In this document: positions 21,674 to 28,336 of the stretch, in pieces
Numbering within the stretch: the first letter of the stretch is position 1
Layout of the letters: each line of letters starts with the position of its first letter
Origin: Anaerolineaceae bacterium UBA700
GTDB taxonomy: Bacteria > Chloroflexota > Anaerolineae > Anaerolineales > Anaerolineaceae
DNA length: 28,336 nt
NCBI GenBank assembly: GCA_002298885.1
Contig: DBMK01000083.1
Coordinates: 1 to 28,336 of the forward strand
Reading direction: 5' to 3'
Notes under the pieces: generated by a model
What the model was told of the DNA's origin: nothing
The model's database searches: none
What the model saw: only the letters and a program-made list of their open reading frames with translations
Program-made: the position numbers and the translations under genes

Positions 21674-24600
21674 ATGAAAAACAAAATGATCAGTTTTGTG
21701 ATTATGCTTGTCTTGAGCCTGAGCCTGATAGCACCAGCAACAATACCTGGCGTTCAGGCTGCAACCGATTCCGCCGCGCCTGTCTCTAAAGTGATTTTCT
21801 TCGCTTCAGACGGTATGCGACCAGACCTAATGCAAAAATATGCAGCATTAGGCGCGATGCCAACCTACGCAAGCTTGATGTCAAAGGGCGTCATTGGCAA
21901 TAATGGTCTTACGCAGGCCTTCCCACCTAACACGGGCGTTGGCTGGTTCACGCTCGCCACAGGCACATGGCCCAGTGAGCATGGCTCCACTAACAACACC
22001 TTTTTCCGTACCGGTGATGTATTCAATAACCGTACTTCTTTCTCTGCCGGCATCCTGCAAGCAGATACTCTGGCCAAGGCTGCCGAGCGCGCCGGAAAGA
22101 AAGTTGCGCAGATCGAATGGACCGGTGGAACAAGCGCGGGAATTGCTGGTCCTACGGTTGACTTTGCTAACTTCTTCTCCACGCGAGGTGTATTAGCAGC
22201 TCCTCTCAACGCGACTGAGCAAGCCGGTGCAGCATCGTTTGGCATCTCCTACCAGGTGGCCTCGTTTACTCCGGCTGCCGGATGGATAAATGTCCCAGCG
22301 GGTGACCCGGCTGCACCACCGATGCAGACGATTTTGGTCGTCAATACTTCATTTGCTGCTCAAAATCCAAACCGCACCTACGATGTTTACGTTTATGACA
22401 GTGTCGTGAATGGAGTGGTCGCTTACGACCACGTTATCCTTGTCCGCAGTGGGGCGGCTAAGGATGGTAACCAAAAGTCGGTAGACCTGGCTGTCGGTGA
22501 TTTCAAGGAAATCAAGCTGCGCGGCGCGGATGGTTTGATCGGATCGCGTGCCGGGCAGTCAGCGGGCTTCTACACCAAACTCATCACCCTTGCTCCCGAT
22601 CTTTCGTCCTTTAAATTGTATTTCACCTCAGTGGAGCGTTTAATCGCTACCTGTGGCACGGCGGCATGTGCTGCACTGCCAGGGGGCACATTAGAAAACT
22701 ACCTTGCTGATAATTTACCAACCGCTGTCTCAGCAGACTTTGCTCCCCTCGAAGCGCGCATAATTGATGAGGATACTTATGTCCAGCAGGGACGCGATCT
22801 TGAAGCCGTCTATGGCGATGCAGTGCTCAACTTCATCCTGACCACGCTTCAGCCAAATACTGATCTCGCTTTCGTTGGATATCCTTTCACGGACGAGGTT
22901 TCTCATCAGTTCATGGCACTGGTCACGCCGACCGATATTGACGGAGCCCCCAATCCGACGTTCGACGACGCTGACTACAATGGAATTCCCGATGGGCGGG
23001 TGAACCAGCGTGAAGGGTATATTCGCAGCGCTTACCATGAAGCCGATGCCAAGTTAGGGTTGGCACGCTCCTTAATGCCTGCTGCAACTGTCTTCGCTTC
23101 ATCGGATCATGGTTTTGCTCCCCAATGGTATGCCGTCAACGCAGCGAAGGTGCTGTCGGATGCGGGCATACAGAGTCCTGAGCAACCTAATAACTGCCGC
23201 GCAGCAGCCACAACCAACCTGGCAAAAGCCTGCTGGGCTGGCGGTACAGCCCAGATCTACGTGAATACCACGCTGCCGGCAGGTACAACCTACGAGCAGG
23301 TTCGAACTGCGGTGATCAATGCCTTCATGAACCTGACAGACCCGGTTAACCCTGGAAAGCAGGTTGTTCTGAAGATATTTAAGAAAGAAGAATTGCGGAA
23401 TGTGGACGGCAGCGATTCGCTGAATCCGAACCGGAGCGGTGACGTTGTGGTCGTATTACGTCCGCCCTATCAGTTCGACGCAGCCACTCCGGGACAAAGA
23501 ATCGCTTTATCACAATTCTTCGGGCAACATGGCTATCTGCCCAACCTGGTTGACCTGGCACACAATATTAATATGCATGCAACGTTCGTCGCGGCCGGAT
23601 CTGGCATCCGCCACCAGGACCCGGTTACCGGCATCCGCGCCGTTGACCTGGCTCCCACAATCGCTTTCCTGATGAATTTCCCGGGTCCGCAAAACGCACG
23701 CGGCCGCATTCTGTACAACCTCTTACCGAATCCGGGCCGATTCAAGGAAGCCACGATCCTGGACATCAGCGACTATCACGGTCAGCTCGTCCCGCTGTCG
23801 GAGGCAGCAGATAATATAACCGGTACTGGCACGTCAAACCCATCCTTTGCCATCGGCGGATCTGCTTTCCTTAAACCCTGGTTCGATGTCTATCGCGCCG
23901 AAGCACCTGGCGGAGCGATGACCGTTGCTGGCGGCGATTCCGAAGGTGCCACCCCACCCATCTCGGCTTTCTTTGGAGATACCCCTACCGTCGAGATCAT
24001 GAACATGATGGGTTTCAACTCGGATGGATTGGGCAACCACAACTTCGACCGCGGCCAAACTTATCTGCGCACGACATTGATTCCGCTAGCGAACTTCCCC
24101 TTCCTTTCGGCGAATCTCGTTGATCCTGTCACCAAGCTGACGCCTCCAGAATGGAAACCCTCCACCATCTTCGCCTTCGATGGCTTCAAGCTCGGCGTGG
24201 TGGGTTTCTCGAACTCGGATCTGGTCTCGCTGATCTTCCCGGATAACTTGAAGCCATTCGTCGTCACCGATCCGACCGCGGCGGTGAGCGCCGAGGCTGC
24301 CAGGTTGCGCTCGAGAGGCAAAGTGAACGCCGTCATTGCCATTGGCCATGAAGGTGCAACAGACGGCACACTCACCAGTCCGACCGGGCCATTGCTCGAC
24401 CTGGCGGACAACGTGACCGGCGTGGATGCAGTCATTGGCGACCACACCAATTTCCAGGTCCTAACGACCCGACCAAACGGCGTCCTGGTCACAGAGAACT
24501 TGAGCAAAGGCGTCCGCTTTACTCGCCTTCGCCTCGTAGTGGATACCAACACGAAAGCCGTAGTATATAAGACGGCAGACTTTCACAAGCCATGGGATAT

Positions 24601-25387
24601 CGGTGTGACTCCCGACCCGGCCATTCAGACCCGGATCGATAATCTCACCACCCAACTACAACCCATCCTCGGCACGGTCATCGGGAGTTCAACCGTCGAA
24701 ATTCTGCGCTCTGACGTGTGTGGTCGCGTGGATGGCCGGCTATGCGAGTCATTAGTTGGTGATGCAGTAACCGATGCTATGCAAAAGGCTTACAGCCCGA
24801 TCGGAGTGGAGTTTGCTATCACAAATTCAGGCGGCTTACGCGACCGACTCACCTGTCCCGCTGCAGGCGGCGGCACTGGATTCTGCCCGGTGTCAACCCC
24901 TCCACCGTATCTGATCACGCGTGGGCAGGTGCTGGCAGTACTGCCTTTTGGAAATGTTGTAGTTACGCTCAGTGTAAATGGCGCTGAACTCAAGTCTATG
25001 TTGGAAAACGGCGTATCCCTGATTCCCTCTGCGCAGGGCCGTTTCCCGCAGGTCTCTGGTCTGTGCTTTAGCTATAACATCGAAGCTGCACCAGGCAATC
25101 GAGTGACCGGCGCCGTGCGGCAAGCAGCAGACGGGAGCTGCACCGGCGCTGCAGTTGATCTCACGGCGGCATCTACGTACAAGATCGCCGAAAATGACTT
25201 CATGGCAGCAGGCGGTGATGGATATCCATTCTTCACCCCCAGAGCTACTACCCAGAATATCATGGATCAGGTGGTGGCCGACTACATCACTGCAAACAGC
25301 CCGATCAACCCGGTCATTCAGGCAAGGATTCATTGTGTGGATCCTAATCCAGGCTCCGGCAATGACTGCCCGGCTGGTTCGCCATAG
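21674..25387 (+). CDS. Secreted fusion: type I phosphodiesterase plus 5'-nucleotidase
   Basis: This 1,237-residue exported protein joins two phosphohydrolases. After a signal peptide (about 1-29, ending GVQA) comes an alkaline-phosphatase-superfamily phosphodiesterase (about 38-690). It has the metal motif ASDGMRPD, the nucleophile region [22 protein letters not shown] (the Thr of PPNT is the likely nucleophile), then DEVSHQF, SSDHGF and the late [14 protein letters not shown] UshA-like 5'-nucleotidase begins near 692: SDYHGQL, GNHNFD (near 788), GHEG, and the GDHTNF metal site. Its C-terminal substrate domain has NSGGLRD and [15 protein letters not shown]. It could cleave nucleotide diesters and then dephosphorylate the product outside the cell, a phosphate or nucleoside scavenging route. 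The ATG at 21674 has AAAGGA 7 nt upstream. Codons are visibly more AT-rich than in neighbours, especially in the first half, and tRNA-derived repeats flank it, which suggests acquisition. No anchor is seen. Confidence 0.9.
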   Translation: MKNKMISFVIMLVLSLSLIAPATIPGVQAATDSAAPVSKVIFFASDGMRPDLMQKYAALGAMPTYASLMSKGVIGNNGLTQAFPPNTGVGWFTLATGTWPSEHGSTNNTFFRTGDVFNNRTSFSAGILQADTLAKAAERAGKKVAQIEWTGGTSAGIAGPTVDFANFFSTRGVLAAPLNATEQAGAASFGISYQVASFTPAAGWINVPAGDPAAPPMQTILVVNTSFAAQNPNRTYDVYVYDSVVNGVVAYDHVILVRSGAAKDGNQKSVDLAVGDFKEIKLRGADGLIGSRAGQSAGFYTKLITLAPDLSSFKLYFTSVERLIATCGTAACAALPGGTLENYLADNLPTAVSADFAPLEARIIDEDTYVQQGRDLEAVYGDAVLNFILTTLQPNTDLAFVGYPFTDEVSHQFMALVTPTDIDGAPNPTFDDADYNGIPDGRVNQREGYIRSAYHEADAKLGLARSLMPAATVFASSDHGFAPQWYAVNAAKVLSDAGIQSPEQPNNCRAAATTNLAKACWAGGTAQIYVNTTLPAGTTYEQVRTAVINAFMNLTDPVNPGKQVVLKIFKKEELRNVDGSDSLNPNRSGDVVVVLRPPYQFDAATPGQRIALSQFFGQHGYLPNLVDLAHNINMHATFVAAGSGIRHQDPVTGIRAVDLAPTIAFLMNFPGPQNARGRILYNLLPNPGRFKEATILDISDYHGQLVPLSEAADNITGTGTSNPSFAIGGSAFLKPWFDVYRAEAPGGAMTVAGGDSEGATPPISAFFGDTPTVEIMNMMGFNSDGLGNHNFDRGQTYLRTTLIPLANFPFLSANLVDPVTKLTPPEWKPSTIFAFDGFKLGVVGFSNSDLVSLIFPDNLKPFVVTDPTAAVSAEAARLRSRGKVNAVIAIGHEGATDGTLTSPTGPLLDLADNVTGVDAVIGDHTNFQVLTTRPNGVLVTENLSKGVRFTRLRLVVDTNTKAVVYKTADFHKPWDIGVTPDPAIQTRIDNLTTQLQPILGTVIGSSTVEILRSDVCGRVDGRLCESLVGDAVTDAMQKAYSPIGVEFAITNSGGLRDRLTCPAAGGGTGFCPVSTPPPYLITRGQVLAVLPFGNVVVTLSVNGAELKSMLENGVSLIPSAQGRFPQVSGLCFSYNIEAAPGNRVTGAVRQAADGSCTGAAVDLTAASTYKIAENDFMAAGGDGYPFFTPRATTQNIMDQVVADYITANSPINPVIQARIHCVDPNPGSGNDCPAGSP

Positions 25388-25405
25388 ACTGATAAGCTAA
25401 AAGAC

Positions 25406-25442
25406 ATGACACACCCCGAATATCAAGTTCGGGGTGTGTCAT
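25406..25442 (+). terminator. Terminator of the phosphodiesterase/nucleotidase gene
   Basis: A perfect 15-bp stem (25406-25420 with 25428-25442) with a 7-nt loop is followed by TATTA. It begins 18 nt after the stop codon. Confidence 0.8.
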
Positions 25443-25481
25443 TATTAGCCAATTAACCTCAACAATAATTCCAGGGATTCT

Positions 25482-25582
25482 AATCCCGCCCTCCCCGCCA
25501 AAAAACCTCCTCGCAAGAGGGCGTTTTTATTTCAGCCGCGGGCCCCCGGAAGGGGATGATATTCGCATCCCGCCCTCCCCGC
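25482..25582 (+). repeat. Right copy of the islet-flanking direct repeat
   Basis: The 19-nt tRNA-Ser(GCT) 3' end including CCA (25482-25500) is followed, after a slightly shorter spacer, by 74 nt (25509-25582) identical to 21159-21232. It includes the tRNA terminator hairpin but no tRNA body, as expected for the distal end of an insertion at a tRNA 3' end or of a segmental duplication. Confidence 0.9.
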
Positions 25583-25590
25583 TCCAAAGA

Positions 25591-25616
25591 AAGACTCGCT
25601 TAGGCGAGTCTTTTTT
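25591..25616 (+). terminator. Terminator in tandem unit 1
   Basis: A 9-bp stem AAGACTCGC/GCGAGTCTT with loop TTAG runs into six T residues. Confidence 0.8.
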
Positions 25617-25674
25617 CATCCGTGGGCCCCCGGAAGGGGATGATATTCGCATCCCGCCCTCCCCACTCCAAAGA

Positions 25675-25700
25675 AAGACTCGCTTAGGCGAGTCTTTTTT
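25675..25700 (+). terminator. Terminator in tandem unit 2
   Basis: Exact copy of the 25591-25616 hairpin, 84 bp downstream. Confidence 0.8.
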
Positions 25701-25731
25701 CATCCGCGGGCCCCCGGGAGGGGATGATTAA

Positions 25732-26022
25732 ATTAAACTACAGACGATCAATATTAAACGGACCGATCGAATCTCTCAAAGATCACTGGTTGCCTTCTTC
25801 TTACTCGCCTATGGGATCACGTGGGGACTATCGATCCTGGCGACCAAAAACCTTCTGCCATTTTCAATTCCTCCGCTCCTTATGAATGCAAGTGCGTTAT
25901 TGTTGCATTATGGGCCGAAGAAGCTAAGCTGAAAGATTCTGCTCAAGATTAGGAGCAAAATCTATTTGTTCGCCGTTCTCCTTTTCCTGATTGCTTCTTT
26001 GTGGGAGTTTTTATTGCGTTGA
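25732..26022 (+). pseudogene. Decayed membrane-protein fragment, CPBP-like
   Basis: One frame reads through 97 codons with a single internal TGA (25930-25932) and no good start codon. The first part contains LVAFFLLAYGITWGLS and LLPFSIPPLL then HYGPKK, which resembles the N-terminus of CPBP-family intramembrane proteases (a hydrophobic helix, then a G-P motif). The part after the TGA has a helix KIYLFAVLLFLIASLWEFLL that resembles the next helix of that family, with the segment between shortened. The catalytic E-E-x-x-x-R region is absent. It starts right after the broken third tandem repeat, so a recombination event probably removed the gene's start. The family call is tentative; that it is a fragment is more secure. 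Confidence 0.45.
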
Positions 26023-26029
26023 GGCGCGG

Positions 26030-26959
26030 CTACGGATTCGCCTGCGGCGGATGGTAGTGGATATGCACGGTTTGCAGAAAATCGATTTTGCTGCGCAGCT
26101 CCTGCTCGGCAAGGCTGGCAATCCGGTCTCCCTCGGCGACGGTGATGGATCCATCCACGTCAATCGTAAGGTTCATCACCAGGTAGGGGCCAAAGCGGTG
26201 CACCAAAATATCTTCTAATTTAATTATGCCGGGGATACTGCTCAGGATTTCAGCGACCTGTTCTCCAAACTCGGTCTCAGGCAGCGTGTCCATCAAATCG
26301 GAAGCGGATTCGCGCACGATCTGCACCCCCGTGCGAAAGATCACCAGGGCCACCAGGGCGGCGGCTAAAGGATCGACCCAGGCATAGCCGGCCCGCCCCA
26401 GGGTGATGCCGATCGTCGCCGCGGTGGCGGCGAAGATATCGTTGCGATGGTCGTAGGCTAATGCGGTAACTGCAACACTTTTAAGCTGCTTGCCGATGCG
26501 CCGGGTAAAAATGAACAGGCCGATTTTCATGGCCACGGTTAGCAACGCCACCCAAAACGCCAGTGGACTCGCCACGATCGGGCTTGCCTGAGTGGTAACC
26601 TGGTCGAAGATGGAGTTCACCGCATCCCAGAAAATACCTACGGCGGTGGTCATGACGAACGCACCGACCGTCAAAGCCGCAATCGACTCGAACTGGCTGT
26701 GCCCGAAGGGGTGCTCCCGGTCGGCCGGCTTGTGGGATAAGCGCATAAAAATGGCCACCGCCAGGTAATAGACCACGTCGGAGGTGGAGTTGATGCCATC
26801 CGCCAGCAGCGCCTGGCTGTGCCCGATGATACCGATCGTGGTCTTGGACACGGCCAAAAATATATTGGCCGCCAGGCCAATATTGACCGCCAGCATATTC
26901 CGTTTCTCCCTGAGGCGGTCCTGGGCAACGGAGAAATCTTTAATGTTCTGAATGGTCAC
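26030..26959 (-). CDS. Cation diffusion facilitator (CDF) metal exporter
   Basis: This 309-residue transporter has six TM helices (about 22-215) and a cytoplasmic C-terminal domain (about 220-305) ending in the family-typical VHIHYHP. It exports divalent metal in exchange for protons, as a dimer. In TM2 the site reads LLADGINSTSD, giving N-x3-D where zinc transporters have H-x3-D or D-x3-D. In TM5, YDHRND gives D-x3-D. That combination is associated with manganese (or iron/cobalt) CDFs, so Mn(II) export is my preferred guess. Translation starts at GTG (26959); no ATG is nearby upstream. The gene diverges from metA and ends 7 nt from the decayed CPBP-like frame. Confidence 0.93.
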   Translation of the reverse strand: MTIQNIKDFSVAQDRLREKRNMLAVNIGLAANIFLAVSKTTIGIIGHSQALLADGINSTSDVVYYLAVAIFMRLSHKPADREHPFGHSQFESIAALTVGAFVMTTAVGIFWDAVNSIFDQVTTQASPIVASPLAFWVALLTVAMKIGLFIFTRRIGKQLKSVAVTALAYDHRNDIFAATAATIGITLGRAGYAWVDPLAAALVALVIFRTGVQIVRESASDLMDTLPETEFGEQVAEILSSIPGIIKLEDILVHRFGPYLVMNLTIDVDGSITVAEGDRIASLAEQELRSKIDFLQTVHIHYHPPQANP

Positions 26960-27055
26960 AAGCAGTCTCTTTACCGAACCGGTTTTGAAGCGCGCAACAT
27001 GGCTGGATTATAATGCCCAAACAGCCTGACGGGGGACCAACATTATTGATGCCTT

Positions 27056-27083
27056 GACAAAATGGAGTTATTAACGCATAATC
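27056..27083 (+). promoter_or_regulatory. Promoter of the metA leader
   Basis: Perfect TTGACA (27056-27061), 16-nt spacer, CATAAT (27078-27083). The transcript start near 27090 gives a leader of about 260 nt before metA, containing a small ORF and a terminator. Confidence 0.75.
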
Positions 27084-27134
27084 ACGCACTAATAAGCACG
27101 GAAATATGGATGCAAGGGATTAAATAAACCAGAA

Positions 27135-27245
27135 ATGACGCACCAGGCTGCTGCCGCAACCGCTCAAAAAGTTGCCATGATGGAGAAGATGGTTATGGTC
27201 ATGCGCGGGCAAATCCAGGCGGCAGCAGTGAAGGATATGGTCTAA
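27135..27245 (+). CDS. 36-residue Met-rich leader peptide candidate
   Basis: An ATG (27135) to TAA frame encodes 36 residues: [14 protein letters not shown], then MMEKMVMVM (residues 15-23, five Met in nine), then [13 protein letters not shown]. Seven Met in 36 codons directly upstream of a methionine-pathway gene suggests a leader peptide on which ribosomes pause when Met-tRNA is scarce. RNA segments inside it can pair in alternative ways with the terminator at 27277-27306. There is no strong Shine-Dalgarno site (AAGGGA lies about 16 nt upstream), but many genes in this window lack one. Alternatives are a small helical metal-binding or membrane peptide, or a remnant. Confidence 0.5.
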   Translation: MTHQAAAATAQKVAMMEKMVMVMRGQIQAAAVKDMV

Positions 27246-27306
27246 GTCGAGCATATCCCCTCACAATGAGATTTCTCGGGCTGCCTTGAACGGCAGCCCG
27301 TTTTTT
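27148..27306 (+). promoter_or_regulatory. Candidate transcription attenuator upstream of metA
   Basis: Segment 1 (27148-27157) pairs perfectly over 10 bp with segment 2 (27219-27228). The GGCAGC of segment 2 (27221-27226) can instead pair with GCTGCC of segment 3 (27280-27285), which is the 5' arm of the terminator whose 3' arm is segment 4 (27292-27300). Thus 1:2, 2:3 and 3:4 are mutually exclusive. The Met codons (27177-27203) lie between 1 and 2, so a stalled ribosome would leave 2 free to pair with 3 and prevent termination. Confidence 0.5.
27277..27306 (+). terminator. Strong intrinsic terminator just upstream of metA
   Basis: A 9-bp GC-rich stem (27277-27285 with 27292-27300) with a 6-nt loop is followed by six T residues. 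It lies 42 nt before the metA start codon and 31 nt after the leader-ORF stop, so unconditional termination here would silence metA unless another promoter exists. Confidence 0.9.
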
Positions 27307-27348
27307 ATCCCGTGCGACTGGAATAATTACGCCGAAAAGGAGGTGTAC

Positions 27349-28287
27349 ATGCCCATCAAAATTTTAGATGATCTACCGGCGAAGGAAATCCTGAAGAATG
27401 AGAATATTTTCGTGATGGACGAAGACCGCGCCGTCCACCAGGATATCCGCCCGCTCAAGATTGCCATCCTCAACCTGATGCCGACCAAAATCGCCACCGA
27501 AACCCAGCTCCTGCGCCTGCTGGGCAACACGGCCCTCCAGGTGGAGGTGACCCTGGTGCGCACCAGCCTGCACCAGAGCAAGAATACGCCCGAGGAGCAC
27601 CTGCTGACGTTTTACCAGACCTTCGACCAGGTCCGAGACCAGAAGTTCGACGCCCTGGTCATTACCGGCGCGCCGGTAGAGCACCTGCCTTTCGAAGAGG
27701 TGGATTACTGGCCGGAACTGGAGGAAATTATCGATTGGGGCCTGGAAAACGTGTTTTCGCTCTTTCACATCTGCTGGGGCGCCCAGGCAGCCCTGTACCA
27801 CCAGTTCGGCGTGCCCAAGTACCCACTGCCGGCCAAGCAGTTCGGGGTTTTTCCGCACAAAGTCATCGAGAAAAACGTAAAACTGCTGCGCGGTTTCGAC
27901 GATGTGTTCTACGCCCCGCACTCGCGCCACACCGAAATCCGCCGGGCCGACATCGAAAAGGTGCCCGAGCTGAAGATCCTGGCCGAATCGGACGAAGCCG
28001 GGGTATATATCGTTGCCACCCGCGACGGGCGCCAGGTCTTCGTCACCGGGCACTCGGAATATGACCCGCTCACCTTGAAAAAGGAATACGACCGCGACGT
28101 AGCCGCCGGCCTGCCGATTGCCGTCCCGCTCAATTACTACCCAAACGACGACCCCGCTCAGGCACCGGTGGTGCGCTGGCGCGGCCACGCCAACCTGCTG
28201 TTTGCCAACTGGATCAATTACTACGTCTACCAGGAAACCCCCTACGACCTGGCCCAATTCAAACGGTTCTCGCCCTTTGGACTATGA
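27349..28287 (+). CDS. metA: Homoserine O-acyltransferase MetA, probably acetyl-CoA-specific
   Basis: This 312-residue enzyme acylates the hydroxyl of L-homoserine, the first committed step from homoserine to methionine, in the cytoplasm. The nucleophile is Cys142 ([11 protein letters not shown]), and the catalytic His-Glu pair is in VTGHSEYD near residue 235. Family landmarks [27 protein letters not shown] and [10 protein letters not shown] are intact. Residue 111 (TGAPVE) is Glu; in this family Glu111 goes with acetyl-CoA use and Gly111 with succinyl-CoA, so O-acetylhomoserine is the expected product. I chose the ATG at 27349 with AAGGAGGTG just upstream; the frame is open upstream to 27286, but that extension overlaps the terminator. 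Expression is probably controlled by the attenuator-like leader. Confidence 0.96.
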   Translation: MPIKILDDLPAKEILKNENIFVMDEDRAVHQDIRPLKIAILNLMPTKIATETQLLRLLGNTALQVEVTLVRTSLHQSKNTPEEHLLTFYQTFDQVRDQKFDALVITGAPVEHLPFEEVDYWPELEEIIDWGLENVFSLFHICWGAQAALYHQFGVPKYPLPAKQFGVFPHKVIEKNVKLLRGFDDVFYAPHSRHTEIRRADIEKVPELKILAESDEAGVYIVATRDGRQVFVTGHSEYDPLTLKKEYDRDVAAGLPIAVPLNYYPNDDPAQAPVVRWRGHANLLFANWINYYVYQETPYDLAQFKRFSPFGL

Positions 28288-28315
28288 ACCGACCTACTAG
28301 GGAATTTTCACCTCA

Positions 28316-28336
28316 CACCTGCCCTGGCGGGCGGTG
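28316..28336 (+). terminator. Partial hairpin after metA at the window edge
   Basis: CACC-T-GCCC / GGGC-GGTG, with one bulged T and a TGGC loop, lies 29 nt past the metA stop. The window ends here, so any T-tract is not visible. Confidence 0.45.

Larger units (their letters stand above)
25536..25729 (+). repeat. 84-bp tandem repeat of degenerate tRNA end plus terminator
   Basis: Units begin at 25536, 25620 and 25704 (period 84); the third is cut off after about 26 nt at GGGGATGATTA. Each full unit has a CCCC-GGAA-GGGG tetraloop hairpin, a T-arm-like hairpin (GGGATG, 7-nt loop ATATTCG, CATCCC), a CCCTCCCC acceptor-like end, and an intrinsic terminator. The two full units differ at only two visible positions (CCGC/CCGT and CCGC/CCAC). 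The first 47 nt of the unit also occur at 21186-21232. Confidence 0.88.

Noticed and set aside
25536..25729. CRISPR array
   Set aside because: The units are 84 bp, nearly identical along their full length, contain terminators and have no variable spacers.
27090..27348. SAM riboswitch or T-box upstream of metA
   Set aside because: I could not find the SAM-I core motifs or a T-box sequence (TGGNACCGCG-type) in the leader. The Met-rich ORF with alternative pairings explains the terminator better.
27286..27348. Upstream extension of metA to 27286
   Set aside because: The extra codons overlap the terminator U-tract and lack family similarity; the ATG at 27349 has a near-perfect Shine-Dalgarno site.

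Overview
The window is a GC-rich (about 60% by eye) bacterial chromosome segment with about 27 protein genes, two tRNA-Ser genes and no rRNA. A Chloroflexota (Anaerolineae-like) origin fits best: a SpoVS homologue, secreted proteins with Pro/Thr-rich linkers, a SAM hydroxide adenosyltransferase, a deoxynucleoside kinase, many starts without a Shine-Dalgarno site (some apparently leaderless), and dispersed CACGAATT-type inverted repeats. This is inferred from gene content, not from a marker gene.

Layout. 1-2.6 kb: a SWIM zinc-finger protein diverging from an OmpR-type response regulator/histidine kinase pair. 2.6-4.2 kb: an unknown four-TM protein behind a near-consensus promoter, then a PlsC-type acyltransferase. 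4.4-6.6 kb: three overlapping genes encoding a PyrK-like Fe-S protein, a PIG-L deacetylase and a PyrD-like protein that lacks the catalytic residues. 6.6-9.9 kb (minus): SagB-type nitroreductase, TM/zinc-ribbon protein, a SelW/Rdx protein with an in-frame UGA, trpS, dtd and a SUI1/YciH protein. 10.1-11.7 kb: murJ. 11.9-13.7 kb: ferredoxin, a membrane-anchored DsbA-like protein and a deoxynucleoside kinase, convergent with spoVS. 14.3-20.7 kb: a secreted lysozyme-fold protein, an Mrp ATPase, a SAM adenosyltransferase, a LysM surface protein, a family 2 glycosyltransferase and a CheW-like protein. 20.85-25.75 kb: two tRNA-Ser genes and a 4.35-kb islet bounded by copies of the tRNA-Ser(GCT) 3' end; it carries a 1,237-residue secreted phosphodiesterase/5'-nucleotidase fusion. 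25.7-28.3 kb: tandem tRNA-end/terminator repeats, a decayed membrane-protein gene, a CDF metal exporter, and metA behind a possible attenuator.

The two most interesting signals lie outside the long open frames. (1) At 8432-8680 (minus) a complete SelW-like gene is interrupted only by a UGA at the expected C-x-x-U position. A hairpin with a GGUC-containing loop follows at the distance expected of a bacterial SECIS, so this is very probably a selenoprotein. (2) Upstream of metA are a promoter, a 36-codon Met-rich reading frame (five Met in nine codons), three mutually exclusive RNA pairings and an intrinsic terminator. This is the architecture of ribosome-mediated attenuation by a methionine leader peptide.

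All functional calls come from motif recognition by eye; no search or folding program was run.
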